Source: Desulfarculaceae bacterium (GTDB lineage Bacteria > Desulfobacterota > Desulfobacteria > Desulfobacterales > Desulfobacteraceae). Taken from it: 11,796 bases of DNA. Where the stretch lies: assembly GCA_021737205.1 (NCBI GenBank), contig JAIPEK010000042.1:1-11796 (forward strand), in the 5' to 3' direction. The notes below the pieces were generated by a model. The model made no database searches. It had not been told where the DNA came from and worked only from the letters and a program-made list of their open reading frames with translations. Below, piece by piece: positions 1 to 5,652 of the stretch. The translations under genes were made by a program, and so were the position numbers. Each line of letters begins with the position of its first letter. Position 1 is the first letter of the stretch.

Positions 1-1
1 G

Positions 2-460
2 CTCAAAGTCAAGCTGCCACCCCTGCGGGACCGGCTGGAAGACATTCCGCTCCTTGCGGGCCGGATTATCACAAGGCTGAACCGCATCCGGGGCAAAGCC
101 GTTAAGGGTCTCGACCATGAGGCTCTGTCCAGGCTAATGAACCATGATTACCCCGGCAATGTCCGGGAGCTGGAAAACATGATCGAACATGCATTCGTGC
201 TCTGCACCAAAGGCAGCATCAAACCGGAACACCTGCCGGCCCAGCTGACGGCAAAACCCGCCGTACCCTCCCCTGGGGGGAACAGCGAAACGGAAACCGG
301 TACCGATCCGGTCAGGCAGGCCCAGACCCGCCTATTGATCGATGCATTGAAACGGTGCAACTACAACCGCAAAAAAGCGGCCGAATACCTGGGAATCCAC
401 AAAAGCACCCTGTACAGACGGATCAAGCGGCTGGGGATCGATTTAAACGGACCTGAATAG
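2..460 (+). CDS. Sigma-54-dependent transcriptional activator, C-terminal part (5' truncated by window)
   Basis: This is the C-terminal end of an NtrC-family enhancer-binding protein, which remodels sigma-54 RNA polymerase with its AAA+ ATPase. The reading frame is open from base 2, so the start lies upstream of the window. The first visible residues (LKVKLPPLRDRLEDIPLLA) are the classic AAA+ segment, followed by YPGNVRELEN, the sensor II signature. The C-terminus is a Fis-type helix-turn-helix (NRKKAAEYLGIHKSTLYRRI). The N-terminal sensory domain is not visible, so the input signal is unknown. In Desulfovibrio vulgaris a sigma-54 activator (DVU2106) controls the ORP operons. Here a good -24/-12 promoter lies about 1.3 kb downstream in front of an ORP-like operon, so this protein is the obvious candidate regulator. 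Regulation of that operon is inferred; the family assignment is firm. Confidence 0.93.
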   Translation, partial: LKVKLPPLRDRLEDIPLLAGRIITRLNRIRGKAVKGLDHEALSRLMNHDYPGNVRELENMIEHAFVLCTKGSIKPEHLPAQLTAKPAVPSPGGNSETETGTDPVRQAQTRLLIDALKRCNYNRKKAAEYLGIHKSTLYRRIKRLGIDLNGPE

Positions 461-520
461 TCGCATAGCCGCAAAGAAACGTCCTGTTGCATCGCTTTTT
501 TTTGCAAAAAGCTTTGGACT
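456..520. repeat. Diverged intergenic repeat, copy A
   Basis: This segment overlaps the activator stop codon and resembles 1591-1644. Both begin with the identical decamer AATAGTCGCA (456-465 and 1591-1600). Both continue, after an unalignable centre, with GC(A/G)TCGCTTTT (489-499 and 1616-1626, 10 of 11 identical), then TGCAA and a CTT-rich end finishing in ACT. It also contains a 7-bp inverted repeat GCTTTTT/AAAAAGC (494-500 and 506-512) that makes a weak hairpin between the convergent activator and toxin genes. It is either one of a family of dispersed intergenic elements or a remnant of the event that placed the toxin-antitoxin module here. Confidence 0.5.
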
Positions 521-521
521 G

Positions 522-992
522 TCAAGTTACGGATATAATTCGTTTGTCAAATTTAAATTCCACCGGTTTTCCGATGCTTATTTTTTTAAAATACGGATGG
601 TTCGGGTTGATCAAAAAATTGCTTTCCAACGGAACAACTACACTGGGGACTTCCAGAACAAGCGAGGACTTTTTCGCAACCCACCTGTCACCGTATAATT
701 GCGACTCAGGTCCAGGTGGTTTGTGATCCCACCCGTCCGGGACTTCCCTGCCGGTTTGAACCAGGGAATCCTCAAATTGCAAGGGAATCGCCCGGTAACC
801 CTTGAGCAGTGAAGCGGGATCAACGGATAAAGTGTTGACGATAATTTCCAGGGCAGCCAATGCCGCACTACTTGCAGTATAAACAACCACAGTCCCCTCT
901 GAATTCCACCGACCTCCGTAAATCCGCGGCCCCTCCCCGTTAAATGCCGACTCCACATGCTTCGGTTTTACAAGTCGCCATGCCTTAATCAT
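522..992 (-). CDS. RES-domain toxin (NAD+-degrading type)
   Basis: This is a 156-residue RES-domain protein, the toxin of a type II Xre-RES pair. Characterised relatives (MbcT of Mycobacterium tuberculosis, Res of Pseudomonas putida) deplete cellular NAD+. The family signature is visible: R23, then GGRWN with R28, Y38, and A-x-x-E ending at E49. The late VPS motif contains S117 and is followed by NFLINPNHPYF. These give the conserved Arg, Glu and Ser that name the family. The length is normal and the active site looks intact. I chose the ATG at 992, which makes a TGATG junction with the antitoxin stop. A TTG one codon upstream would give 157 residues. The gene is co-transcribed with and translationally coupled to the antitoxin. 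Family confidence is high; the NAD+ activity is inferred from relatives. Confidence 0.92.
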   Translation of the reverse strand: MIKAWRLVKPKHVESAFNGEGPRIYGGRWNSEGTVVVYTASSAALAALEIIVNTLSVDPASLLKGYRAIPLQFEDSLVQTGREVPDGWDHKPPGPESQLYGDRWVAKKSSLVLEVPSVVVPLESNFLINPNHPYFKKISIGKPVEFKFDKRIISVT

Positions 993-1378
993 CAAGAAAA
1001 CACTCCGTGTTCTATTCTACCGAGAAGATTTTCAACTTCCCTTCCGCCTAACTCAGTACTTGCATACTGGAGCGGAGTTTTTCCATCAAAATATTCCAAA
1101 GGCTGTTTTAGCCATTTTCTGGCAAGGCCTTCATCTCCAAAAACTTCTTTTGCGCGATTAAAAATACGAGATACCCTGTCCACTCGTTCCGATTCACTTT
1201 TTGTAAGTCGCTTGATTCTTTTTCTATGGGCCAATGTATTGTGGCCTATCCCTACCAGTTGCCCCATATTTTTCTGGGTCAATTCCAACCGGTTGCGCAA
1301 GGTATCGAACTCCTTGAACGGAAGGCCTCTCTCGATATCCTGTATCCGTGTACCAGGTGATGACTTTTTGTATTCCAT
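992..1378 (-). CDS. Xre-family antitoxin with MbcA/ParS toxin-binding domain
   Basis: This 128-residue antitoxin is the partner of the downstream RES toxin. Residues about 25-60 form an Xre-like helix-turn-helix (RNRLELTQKNMGQLVGIG, then RKRIKRL). Residues about 63-128 form the DUF2384/MbcA-ParS-Xre toxin-binding domain, including IFNRAKEVFGDEGLARKWL and a final GGREVENLLGRIEHG segment. In solved Xre-RES complexes this C-terminal domain blocks the RES active-site cleft. The start is supported by a perfect AGGAGG four bases upstream of the ATG (1383-1388 on the minus strand) and by a promoter just beyond it. Antitoxin first, toxin second is the usual order, and such antitoxins usually repress their own promoter. 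Composition across this pair is visibly more AT-rich than the neighbouring genes, which fits horizontal acquisition. Confidence 0.9.
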   Translation of the reverse strand: MEYKKSSPGTRIQDIERGLPFKEFDTLRNRLELTQKNMGQLVGIGHNTLAHRKRIKRLTKSESERVDRVSRIFNRAKEVFGDEGLARKWLKQPLEYFDGKTPLQYASTELGGREVENLLGRIEHGVFS

Positions 1379-1405
1379 ACAACCTCCTGTTCCTTTTTTG
1401 TAACA

Positions 1406-1434
1406 ATAATATTCCGGATCAGGAAGGATGTCAA
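1406..1434 (-). promoter_or_regulatory. Sigma-70 promoter of the RES-Xre module
   Basis: Read on the minus strand this is TTGACA (1434-1429), a 17-base spacer, then TATTAT (1411-1406). It has a perfect -35, a -10 one base off consensus, and ideal spacing. Transcription would start near 1399, giving a leader of about 20 bases carrying AGGAGG. Two small perfect palindromes, AATA-A-TATT (1405-1413) and TTGT-A-ACAA (1398-1406), overlap the -10 and start site and are candidate operators for the Xre antitoxin. The promoter call is strong; the operator call is a guess. Confidence 0.82.
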
Positions 1435-1741
1435 GAAAGGCGTAACAAACAGTGGAACCCGCCCCTTTGCACCAGTTTTCGGACGGTTATCCAGAACTCA
1501 TATGTGTGTATGGCACTGACGGAGGCAGCAAAAGATCCGGTGTAACCTGTAGCGGATTCAAATGCCTTGGGATCCGCATACCCGGGCCGAAATAGTCGCA
1601 AAAACGCGACCCATCGCGTCGCTTTTCTGCAACAAACTTCGCACTCCACTCCCTTCCAGCCAAAACCATTCTCCTGTCAACAAATCATAACCCGTTGAAA
1701 CCAAACAACAAATAAAATTAAAACCTGGTCCTTGTAAACCT
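1435..1741. other. Gene-free intergenic stretch between toxin-antitoxin module and ORP-like operon
   Basis: About 300 bases with no credible gene on either strand. Short open frames here (for example 1431-1649 and 1487-1669, minus) lack recognisable motifs or good ribosome sites and run through repeat sequence. The stretch holds repeat copy B (1591-1644) with its hairpin, and a weak inverted repeat TCAAC-N12-GTTGA (1677-1698) about 70-90 bases upstream of the predicted sigma-54 start site. The part closest to the operon (1690-1735) is A-rich, as expected for a flexible region between enhancer and promoter. I see nothing else in it. Confidence 0.6.
1591..1644. repeat. Diverged intergenic repeat, copy B, with internal hairpin
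   Basis: Second copy of the element also found at 456-520: identical decamer AATAGTCGCA, then GCGTCGCTTTT at 1616-1626. The centre holds a perfect 6-bp stem ACGCGA (1604-1609) / TCGCGT (1614-1619) with a CCCA tetraloop. On the minus strand the hairpin is followed by a run of T (1604-1600), giving it terminator-like form, although no minus-strand gene lies upstream to be terminated. Confidence 0.5.
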
Positions 1742-1757
1742 TGGAACATATTTTGCT
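1742..1757 (+). promoter_or_regulatory. Sigma-54 (-24/-12) promoter of the ORP-like operon
   Basis: TGGAACATATTTTGCT matches the consensus TGGCACG-N4-TTGC(A/T). The invariant GG (1743-1744) and GC (1755-1756) are separated by exactly ten bases and the -12 element TTGCT is perfect. The predicted start is near 1768, about 20 bases before the first ATG, with a ribosome site in between. A sigma-54 activator gene ends 1.3 kb upstream on the same strand, and sigma-54 control of ORP operons is established in D. vulgaris. Confidence 0.85.
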
Positions 1758-1772
1758 GTATACTGGAGAAGA

Positions 1773-1778
1773 AAGGAG
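1773..1778 (+). promoter_or_regulatory. Ribosome binding site fixing the start of the first operon gene
   Basis: The purine run AAAGGAG ends ten bases before the ATG at 1789. The longer frame starting at the TTG at 1741 overlaps the -24/-12 promoter itself and would begin upstream of the predicted transcript start. This site therefore decides for ATG 1789. Confidence 0.7.
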
Positions 1779-1788
1779 ATCGATCCGT

Positions 1789-2175
1789 ATGAAGATTGCG
1801 GTAACAGTCTGGGGAAACCGGATTTCCCCTGTGTTTGATTCAGCTCGAACGCTGCTTGTTGCCCGTGTAAAAGACAACAGGGTGGTGGACAAACACTATG
1901 AATCGATTGACCGGGACACCGCCCCCGTACCGGAAACACTCAAGGATATGGGGGTGTCGGTTCTGATCTGCGGTGCCATATCCCGGATACCGGCGAACAG
2001 TATCGCTTCCTCGGGAATCACCCTGATCCCTTTTGTAACCGGTAATGCGGCGCAAGTAATTGAAATGTACCTGAACAACGATCCCGTACCCCCGTCCTGC
2101 TTCATGCCGGGGTGCGGAAGATGCGGCTTACGAAACGGACTGAAGAATGCGGCGGTCAACCGCAATCAATTGTAA
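1789..2175 (+). CDS. NifX/NifB-C-like (dinitrogenase FeMo-cofactor family) protein with C-terminal Cys cluster
   Basis: This 128-residue protein has the RNase H-like fold family typical of NifX, NifY, the NifB C-terminus, MTH1175 and ORP, whose members bind metal-sulfur clusters non-covalently. The N-terminus MKIAVTVWGNRISPVFDSAR fits the family start, with PVFD in place of the usual RFG motif. The core contains LICGAIS (C61) where other members have a hydrophobic-G-G strand. After the domain there is a short tail with C104, C109 and C112 (CFMPGCGRC). This tail could hold an additional metal site and is not part of the minimal ORP fold. It is the first gene after the sigma-54 promoter, followed after 30 bases by a degenerate receiver gene. 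The cluster it carries, if any, cannot be told from sequence. Family confidence is good. Confidence 0.85.
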   Translation: MKIAVTVWGNRISPVFDSARTLLVARVKDNRVVDKHYESIDRDTAPVPETLKDMGVSVLICGAISRIPANSIASSGITLIPFVTGNAAQVIEMYLNNDPVPPSCFMPGCGRCGLRNGLKNAAVNRNQL

Positions 2176-2205
2176 CCGGTAAACGACAAGGAGCCTTGAG
2201 ACAAA

Positions 2206-2610
2206 ATGGCAGACATATTACTGGCAACCAGGGACAAAGCCCTGTTTTCACGGATGATTGATTCGTTTGAATCAAACGGATACACGGTGAATACGGCGGA
2301 GTCCGGAAACTCCGCCCTCTCTGAAATCGAGCAGGGGGGCTATCGCCTTCTGATAGCGGATGAAGAACTGTCGGACATGAGCGGCAAAACCCTGGTGGAA
2401 AAAACCGTTGCACAAAATCCCATGATGGATTGTGTGGCGGTGAGCACGCTTTCCGAGGAAGAGTTCCACGAGGCCTTTGAAGGGATGGGGGTTTTGATGC
2501 AATTTCCGCCCGAACCCGGAAAAACGGATGTGCAGAAACTGATGGCGCACCTGGACAAAATCGCCTCTCTTTCCATTCCACAATCAGGTCGGAAGGAGGC
2601 GGCCGAATGA
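2206..2610 (+). CDS. Degenerate response-regulator receiver protein
   Basis: This is a 134-residue single-domain receiver-like protein. The fold is readable: ADILLATRD as strand 1, LLIADEELSDMSG as strand 3 and loop with D52 at the phospho-acceptor position, and CVAVST as strand 4. Key residues are missing. The acidic pair after strand 1 is replaced by T8-R9, leaving only D10. The conserved Lys-Pro of strand 5 is replaced by FPPEP (about residues 100-104). Mg2+-dependent phosphorylation is therefore doubtful, and it probably acts as a phosphorylation-independent docking domain. No output domain follows. AAGGAG lies twelve bases upstream of the ATG. The stop overlaps the start of the first MinD-type ATPase by ATGA, so the two are probably made in fixed ratio and may interact. 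Confidence 0.82.
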   Translation: MADILLATRDKALFSRMIDSFESNGYTVNTAESGNSALSEIEQGGYRLLIADEELSDMSGKTLVEKTVAQNPMMDCVAVSTLSEEEFHEAFEGMGVLMQFPPEPGKTDVQKLMAHLDKIASLSIPQSGRKEAAE

Positions 2611-3461
2611 TTATCAGTATCGCAAGCGGAAAAGGGGGAACCGGCAAAACCACCGTGGCCACAAACCTGGCGTTTTCCCTTGAAAACAGTGTACAGCTTA
2701 TGGATTGTGATGTGGAAGAACCCAATTCCCATCTGTTTTTGAACCCGGTTTTCCACGACAAAGACCCGGTCATCGCTCCGGTTCCCCTGGTGGATGAGAA
2801 CAAATGCACCTATTGCAGAAAATGCATGGAAATCTGCCGGTTCGGGGCCATTGCAGTGGCGGGGGAGACAGTGATCACCTTTCCTGAACTGTGTCACAGC
2901 TGCGGAGGCTGCACGGTGATCTGCCCCGAAGATGCGATCACGGAAAGCCCGAGGGAACTCGGGTATATTGAAAAAGGCAAGTCCGGCCACATTTCCTTTC
3001 TGCAGGGGTATCTCAAAATCGGGCAGGTGATGTCCCCCCCGATTATTAAAAAAATCCGCACATATGCGGAAAAGGATACGGTGAATATCATTGATGCACC
3101 GCCCGGCACCTCCTGCCCGGTAATCGCCGCCATGAAAGGGGCGGACTTCGTGCTCCTGGTCACGGAGCCCACGCCGTTCGGTCTCAACGACCTTATCCTT
3201 GCGGTGGAGGCGGTGAAAACCCTGGACATCCCCTGCGGTATTGTGATCAACCGTGCCGGCATGGGGAACGACGATGTAAAACAGTATGCGGAAAAAGAAG
3301 GGGTTCCGGTTTTAATGGAAATTCCGTTCGACAAGGAGATCGCAAGGGTTTATGCAAACGGGGGACTGATCGTGGACCATATCCCGGAATACAGGGAAAA
3401 ATTTATTACCCTTTTCGACCGAATCAAGGAACTGTCCCTGCAAGGAGTGAACACCAAATGA
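2607..3461 (+). CDS. MinD/Mrp-type ATPase with inserted 2[4Fe-4S] ferredoxin domain (first of pair)
   Basis: This is a 284-residue deviant-Walker P-loop ATPase of the MinD/ParA superfamily. The Walker A motif SGKGGTGKTT spans residues 7-16, with the signature Lys at 9. DCDVEEPNSH is at 33-42 (switch I) and DAPPGTSCPV at 163-172 (switch II). Between these lies a bacterial-type ferredoxin insert. It has two CxxCxxCxxxC motifs, at Cys 67, 70, 73, 77 and Cys 96, 99, 102, 106, each running on into a Pro/Phe-Gly or Glu-Asp turn, so two [4Fe-4S] clusters are expected. Relatives DVU2103 and DVU2104 belong to the ORP complex of D. vulgaris. It overlaps its neighbours by ATGA at both ends. ATP-driven assembly or transfer of a metal-sulfur cluster, or dimerisation-dependent localisation, is plausible; neither is shown here. 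Confidence 0.93.
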   Translation: MIISIASGKGGTGKTTVATNLAFSLENSVQLMDCDVEEPNSHLFLNPVFHDKDPVIAPVPLVDENKCTYCRKCMEICRFGAIAVAGETVITFPELCHSCGGCTVICPEDAITESPRELGYIEKGKSGHISFLQGYLKIGQVMSPPIIKKIRTYAEKDTVNIIDAPPGTSCPVIAAMKGADFVLLVTEPTPFGLNDLILAVEAVKTLDIPCGIVINRAGMGNDDVKQYAEKEGVPVLMEIPFDKEIARVYANGGLIVDHIPEYREKFITLFDRIKELSLQGVNTK

Positions 3462-4345
3462 AAGAGCTGGTCATATTAAGCGGAAAAGGCGGCACCGGAA
3501 AAACAAGCCTGACAGCGGCGTTTGCTTTTTTTTCCAAAAGCATGGTTCTGTGTGACGCGGATGTGGATGCAGCGGATCTTCATCTGCTCATGGAGCCTGT
3601 GGTTCAACAGAAAGCCGATTTCAAGGGAGGAAACGAGGCAATCATTAACCCGGAGCTCTGCACCGGATGCGGGCTCTGCATCGAACTTTGCCGGTTCTCG
3701 GCCATCTTTGAAGATACCTTTGAGGTCGACCCCATGGAGTGTGAAGGATGCGGTGTTTGTTACGACCTGTGCCCGGAGGGCGCCATTGATTTCCCGGAAA
3801 AGACATGCGGCCAATGGTATATCTCGGATACCCGGTACGGTCCCATGGTCCATGCCGGGCTGGGGATCGCAGAGGAAAACTCGGGCCGCCTGGTGGCGCT
3901 TGTGAGAGAAGAAGCCAGAAAAATCGTCCACAAGGAAAAGACCGAACTGATCCTGACGGACGGCCCTCCCGGAATCGGCTGCCCGGTCATCGCATCGATC
4001 AGCCAGGCCAACGCCGTACTGGTTGTGGCGGAACCGTCCGTATCCGGAGTCCACGATCTAAAGCGCGTGGGCGAGCTTGCCGAACATTTCAAGATTCCTG
4101 CCATGGTCTGCGTGAACAAATGCGACCTGAACCCGGAAAAAACAAAAATGATCCGGGATGCGGCAGAGGAAAACAATTATACATATGTGGGAGAAATCCC
4201 GTTTGATAAAAATTTCATCGAATCCATGATCCTCAAGAAAAGCATCATTGAAACCGGTGAAAGCTCGGATGCCGGCGTTGCCGTAAAAAAAATATGGGAC
4301 AACGTCATGGAGCATCCGGCGATGAAACTTGAAAGACTGGTCTAA
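3458..4345 (+). CDS. MinD/Mrp-type ATPase with inserted 2[4Fe-4S] ferredoxin domain (second of pair)
   Basis: This 295-residue paralogue of the preceding gene has the same architecture. Walker A is SGKGGTGKTS at 8-17, switch I is DADVDAADLH at 33-42, and switch II is DGPPGIGCPV at 168-177. The ferredoxin insert has Cys 68, 71, 74, 78 and Cys 95, 98, 101, 105, again two complete cluster motifs, with a shorter linker than in the first ATPase. A cysteine follows each switch II motif (C175 here, C170 in the first), so both proteins keep GxxC-P there. The two divergent but linked copies suggest a heterodimer, as in the D. vulgaris ORP system. The start overlaps the previous stop by ATGA. Family assignment is firm; the partner relationship is inferred. 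Confidence 0.93.
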   Translation: MKELVILSGKGGTGKTSLTAAFAFFSKSMVLCDADVDAADLHLLMEPVVQQKADFKGGNEAIINPELCTGCGLCIELCRFSAIFEDTFEVDPMECEGCGVCYDLCPEGAIDFPEKTCGQWYISDTRYGPMVHAGLGIAEENSGRLVALVREEARKIVHKEKTELILTDGPPGIGCPVIASISQANAVLVVAEPSVSGVHDLKRVGELAEHFKIPAMVCVNKCDLNPEKTKMIRDAAEENNYTYVGEIPFDKNFIESMILKKSIIETGESSDAGVAVKKIWDNVMEHPAMKLERLV

Positions 4346-4382
4346 TTTTAACCTGTAAACCTATACAAGGAGTTTAAAGCAT

Positions 4383-4784
4383 ATGAAAAACGGTAGAATC
4401 GCAATTCCATCAAACGGCCGTGGAGGACTTGACGGAACCAGATCCGGCCATTTCGGCCATTGTGACGTATTCACGTTCGTGGATGTGGAAGATGGCGACA
4501 TCAAACAGGTGACCACCCTCGAGAACCAGGAGCATGTTCAGGGCGGCTGCATGGTTCCGGTAAACCTTCTGTCCGAAAACAACGTGGATGCCCTGATCGT
4601 CGGCGGCATCGGCATGCGTCCCTTGATGGGATTCAGGCAGGTGGGCATCCAGGTCTACTACGATGTGGAGCGCGCCGAGATCAAGCCGGTTGTCCAAGAC
4701 CTGATTGCGGGCAAACTGCCCGAAATCCGGAACGACCAGGTTTGCGGCGGTGGCGGCGGTCAGCAGATGCATGCGCAAATGTAA
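4383..4784 (+). CDS. NifX-like protein, GRGGLDG/HFGHC subtype
   Basis: This 133-residue member of the dinitrogenase FeMo-cofactor family starts RIAIPSNGRGGLDG. It has a His/Cys-rich entry loop SGHFGHCDVF (H23, H26, C27), then EHVQGGC (H51, C56), a core strand LIVGGIGMRPL, and a glycine tail with C121 (QVCGGGGG). The His and Cys positions make a soft-metal site credible. This subtype is common beside MinD-ferredoxin ATPases in anaerobes. AAGGAG lies upstream with good spacing, 37 bases after the second ATPase, so it belongs to the same transcript. It differs clearly from the other two NifX-like proteins in the operon, so the three are unlikely to be redundant. The exact metal and partner are unknown. 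Confidence 0.88.
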   Translation: MKNGRIAIPSNGRGGLDGTRSGHFGHCDVFTFVDVEDGDIKQVTTLENQEHVQGGCMVPVNLLSENNVDALIVGGIGMRPLMGFRQVGIQVYYDVERAEIKPVVQDLIAGKLPEIRNDQVCGGGGGQQMHAQM

Positions 4785-4802
4785 TTTTTCAAGGAGACCA
4801 CA

Positions 4803-5162
4803 ATGAAAATCGCAGTCACATCAAAAGGCAAAGACCTGGATTCCCCGGTGGATCCGAGGTTCGGCCGCGCCGCCTATATTCTTGTCATCGACACGGATAC
4901 GCTCGAGTATGAAGTCGTTGACAACTCAGAGAATGCCAAAGCATTCAAGGGGGCCGGCATCCAGGCGGCGGCCGGCATCAGCGATAAAAAAGCGCAGGCG
5001 CTTTTAACCGGATTCTGCGGCCCGAATGCGTTCAAAACCCTGAATGCGGCCGGCATCCGGATCGCAGACAACGCGGAAGGAACGGTCAAAGAAGCGGTCC
5101 AGGCGTTTCTCGACGGAAAACTCACGTACGCGGATTCACCCAATACCGACGGCCACTGGTGA
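4803..5162 (+). CDS. ORP/MTH1175-like protein (dinitrogenase FeMo-cofactor family)
   Basis: This 119-residue protein has the canonical MTH1175/ORP layout. It begins MKIAVTSKGKDLDSPVDPRF, continuing GRA, with the family RFGR at 19-22. The central segment is GFCGPNAFKTLNAAGI (70-85), and the end VKEAVQAFLDGKL leads to a terminal DGHW. Desulfovibrio ORP, which carries a mixed Mo-Cu sulfide cluster, is of this size and family, so this is the best candidate for the orange protein itself. C72 in the GPNAF loop and H118 are the only obvious soft-metal ligands, in keeping with a non-covalently held cluster. AAGGAG (4791-4796) precedes the ATG, 18 bases after the previous stop. Family is firm; ORP identity is probable, not proven. 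Confidence 0.87.
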   Translation: MKIAVTSKGKDLDSPVDPRFGRAAYILVIDTDTLEYEVVDNSENAKAFKGAGIQAAAGISDKKAQALLTGFCGPNAFKTLNAAGIRIADNAEGTVKEAVQAFLDGKLTYADSPNTDGHW

Positions 5163-5177
5163 TAATCATAAAAGATC

Positions 5178-5237
5178 ACCATGAAGAGCATGAAGTTCAT
5201 GAAGATTTTCCTTCAATTCCTTCATGCTCTTCATGGT
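5178..5237. repeat. 60-nt palindromic element made of 9-nt units
   Basis: Three tandem 9-mers of form nnnATGAAG (acc, agc, ttc; 5178-5204) are followed by a six-base spacer (5205-5210) and three 9-mers beginning CTTCA (5211-5237). The outer two units pair perfectly over 18 bp (ACCATGAAGAGCATGAAG with CTTCATGCTCTTCATGGT); the apical unit pairs only partly. It sits between the ORP-like and CGGC genes. No T-run follows on the plus strand, so it is more likely a dispersed palindromic repeat or an RNA-processing or stability element than a clean terminator. Confidence 0.85.
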
Positions 5238-5275
5238 AAAAAAATGTTCTTCTTTCATTTAAAAAAGGGGGAAAC

Positions 5276-5641
5276 ATGGAAAAAATACTGATCGTCGGCT
5301 GTAAAAAAGCCATGGATGATGTGTGCATCGGATGCAGCCGGTGTCTTGTGGGATTCAACCGACGAGCAGGGGAATTCAGTGCATACAAGGACGAAGAGGC
5401 CGAAATCATGGGCCTTTTGAACTGTGGTGACTGCCCCGGCGCCACCATTGTGACCCGGCTTGCCCAGGTGAGTCTCTGGAACAAGCCCATGGATGAAAAG
5501 GCCACCAAGATCCACATCGGCCCCTGCATCACCGACCACTGCCCGCACAAGGACGTGATCATCAACAAGATCAAGGCCAAATCCGGGATTGAAGTGATCG
5601 AGGGGACCCATCCGTACAAACCGGACAACATATTTGCATAA
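5276..5641 (+). CDS. CGGC-domain putative metal-binding protein
   Basis: This 121-residue protein of the CGGC family (small, cysteine-rich, presumed metal-binding, found mainly in anaerobes) begins KILIVGCKK with C9. It then has CIGCSRC (C17, C20, C23), a GEFSAY segment, CGDCPG (C50, C53, where the family name motif is CGGCPG), and IHIGPCITDHCPH (H80, C84, H88, C89, H91). The ligands are dense enough for an Fe-S or zinc site. No enzyme function is known to me. The start has a strong purine run (AAAAAAGGGGGAAAC) directly upstream. It lies about 110 bases after the ORP-like gene, past the palindrome, and 11 bases before the FmdB gene. It is likely read from the same sigma-54 promoter unless the palindrome cuts the transcript. 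Function is unassigned. Confidence 0.85.
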   Translation: MEKILIVGCKKAMDDVCIGCSRCLVGFNRRAGEFSAYKDEEAEIMGLLNCGDCPGATIVTRLAQVSLWNKPMDEKATKIHIGPCITDHCPHKDVIINKIKAKSGIEVIEGTHPYKPDNIFA

Positions 5642-5652
5642 AAGGAAGACCC

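Noticed and set aside
1511..1526. Second -24/-12 promoter candidate TGGCACTGACGGAGGC
   Set aside because: The GG-to-GC spacing is eleven rather than ten and the TT before GC is missing.
1431..1749. Several minus-strand frames of 60-72 codons in the intergenic stretch
   Set aside because: No motifs or convincing ribosome sites; they run through repeat copy B and its hairpin.
1741..1788. Longer N-terminus for the first operon gene (start at TTG 1741)
   Set aside because: It overlaps the -24/-12 promoter and lies before the predicted transcript start; ATG 1789 has a ribosome site and the family N-terminus MKIAV.
1789..5162. Nitrogen-fixation (nif) cluster, suggested by NifX-family proteins
   Set aside because: No nitrogenase structural or nifB/nifE/nifN genes are present, and the NifX-like proteins occur with MinD-ferredoxin ATPases, the ORP arrangement.
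5178..5237. CRISPR-like array or intrinsic terminator
   Set aside because: Units are 9 nt without spacers, so not CRISPR; the plus strand shows A-run rather than T-run after the stem, so not a standard terminator.
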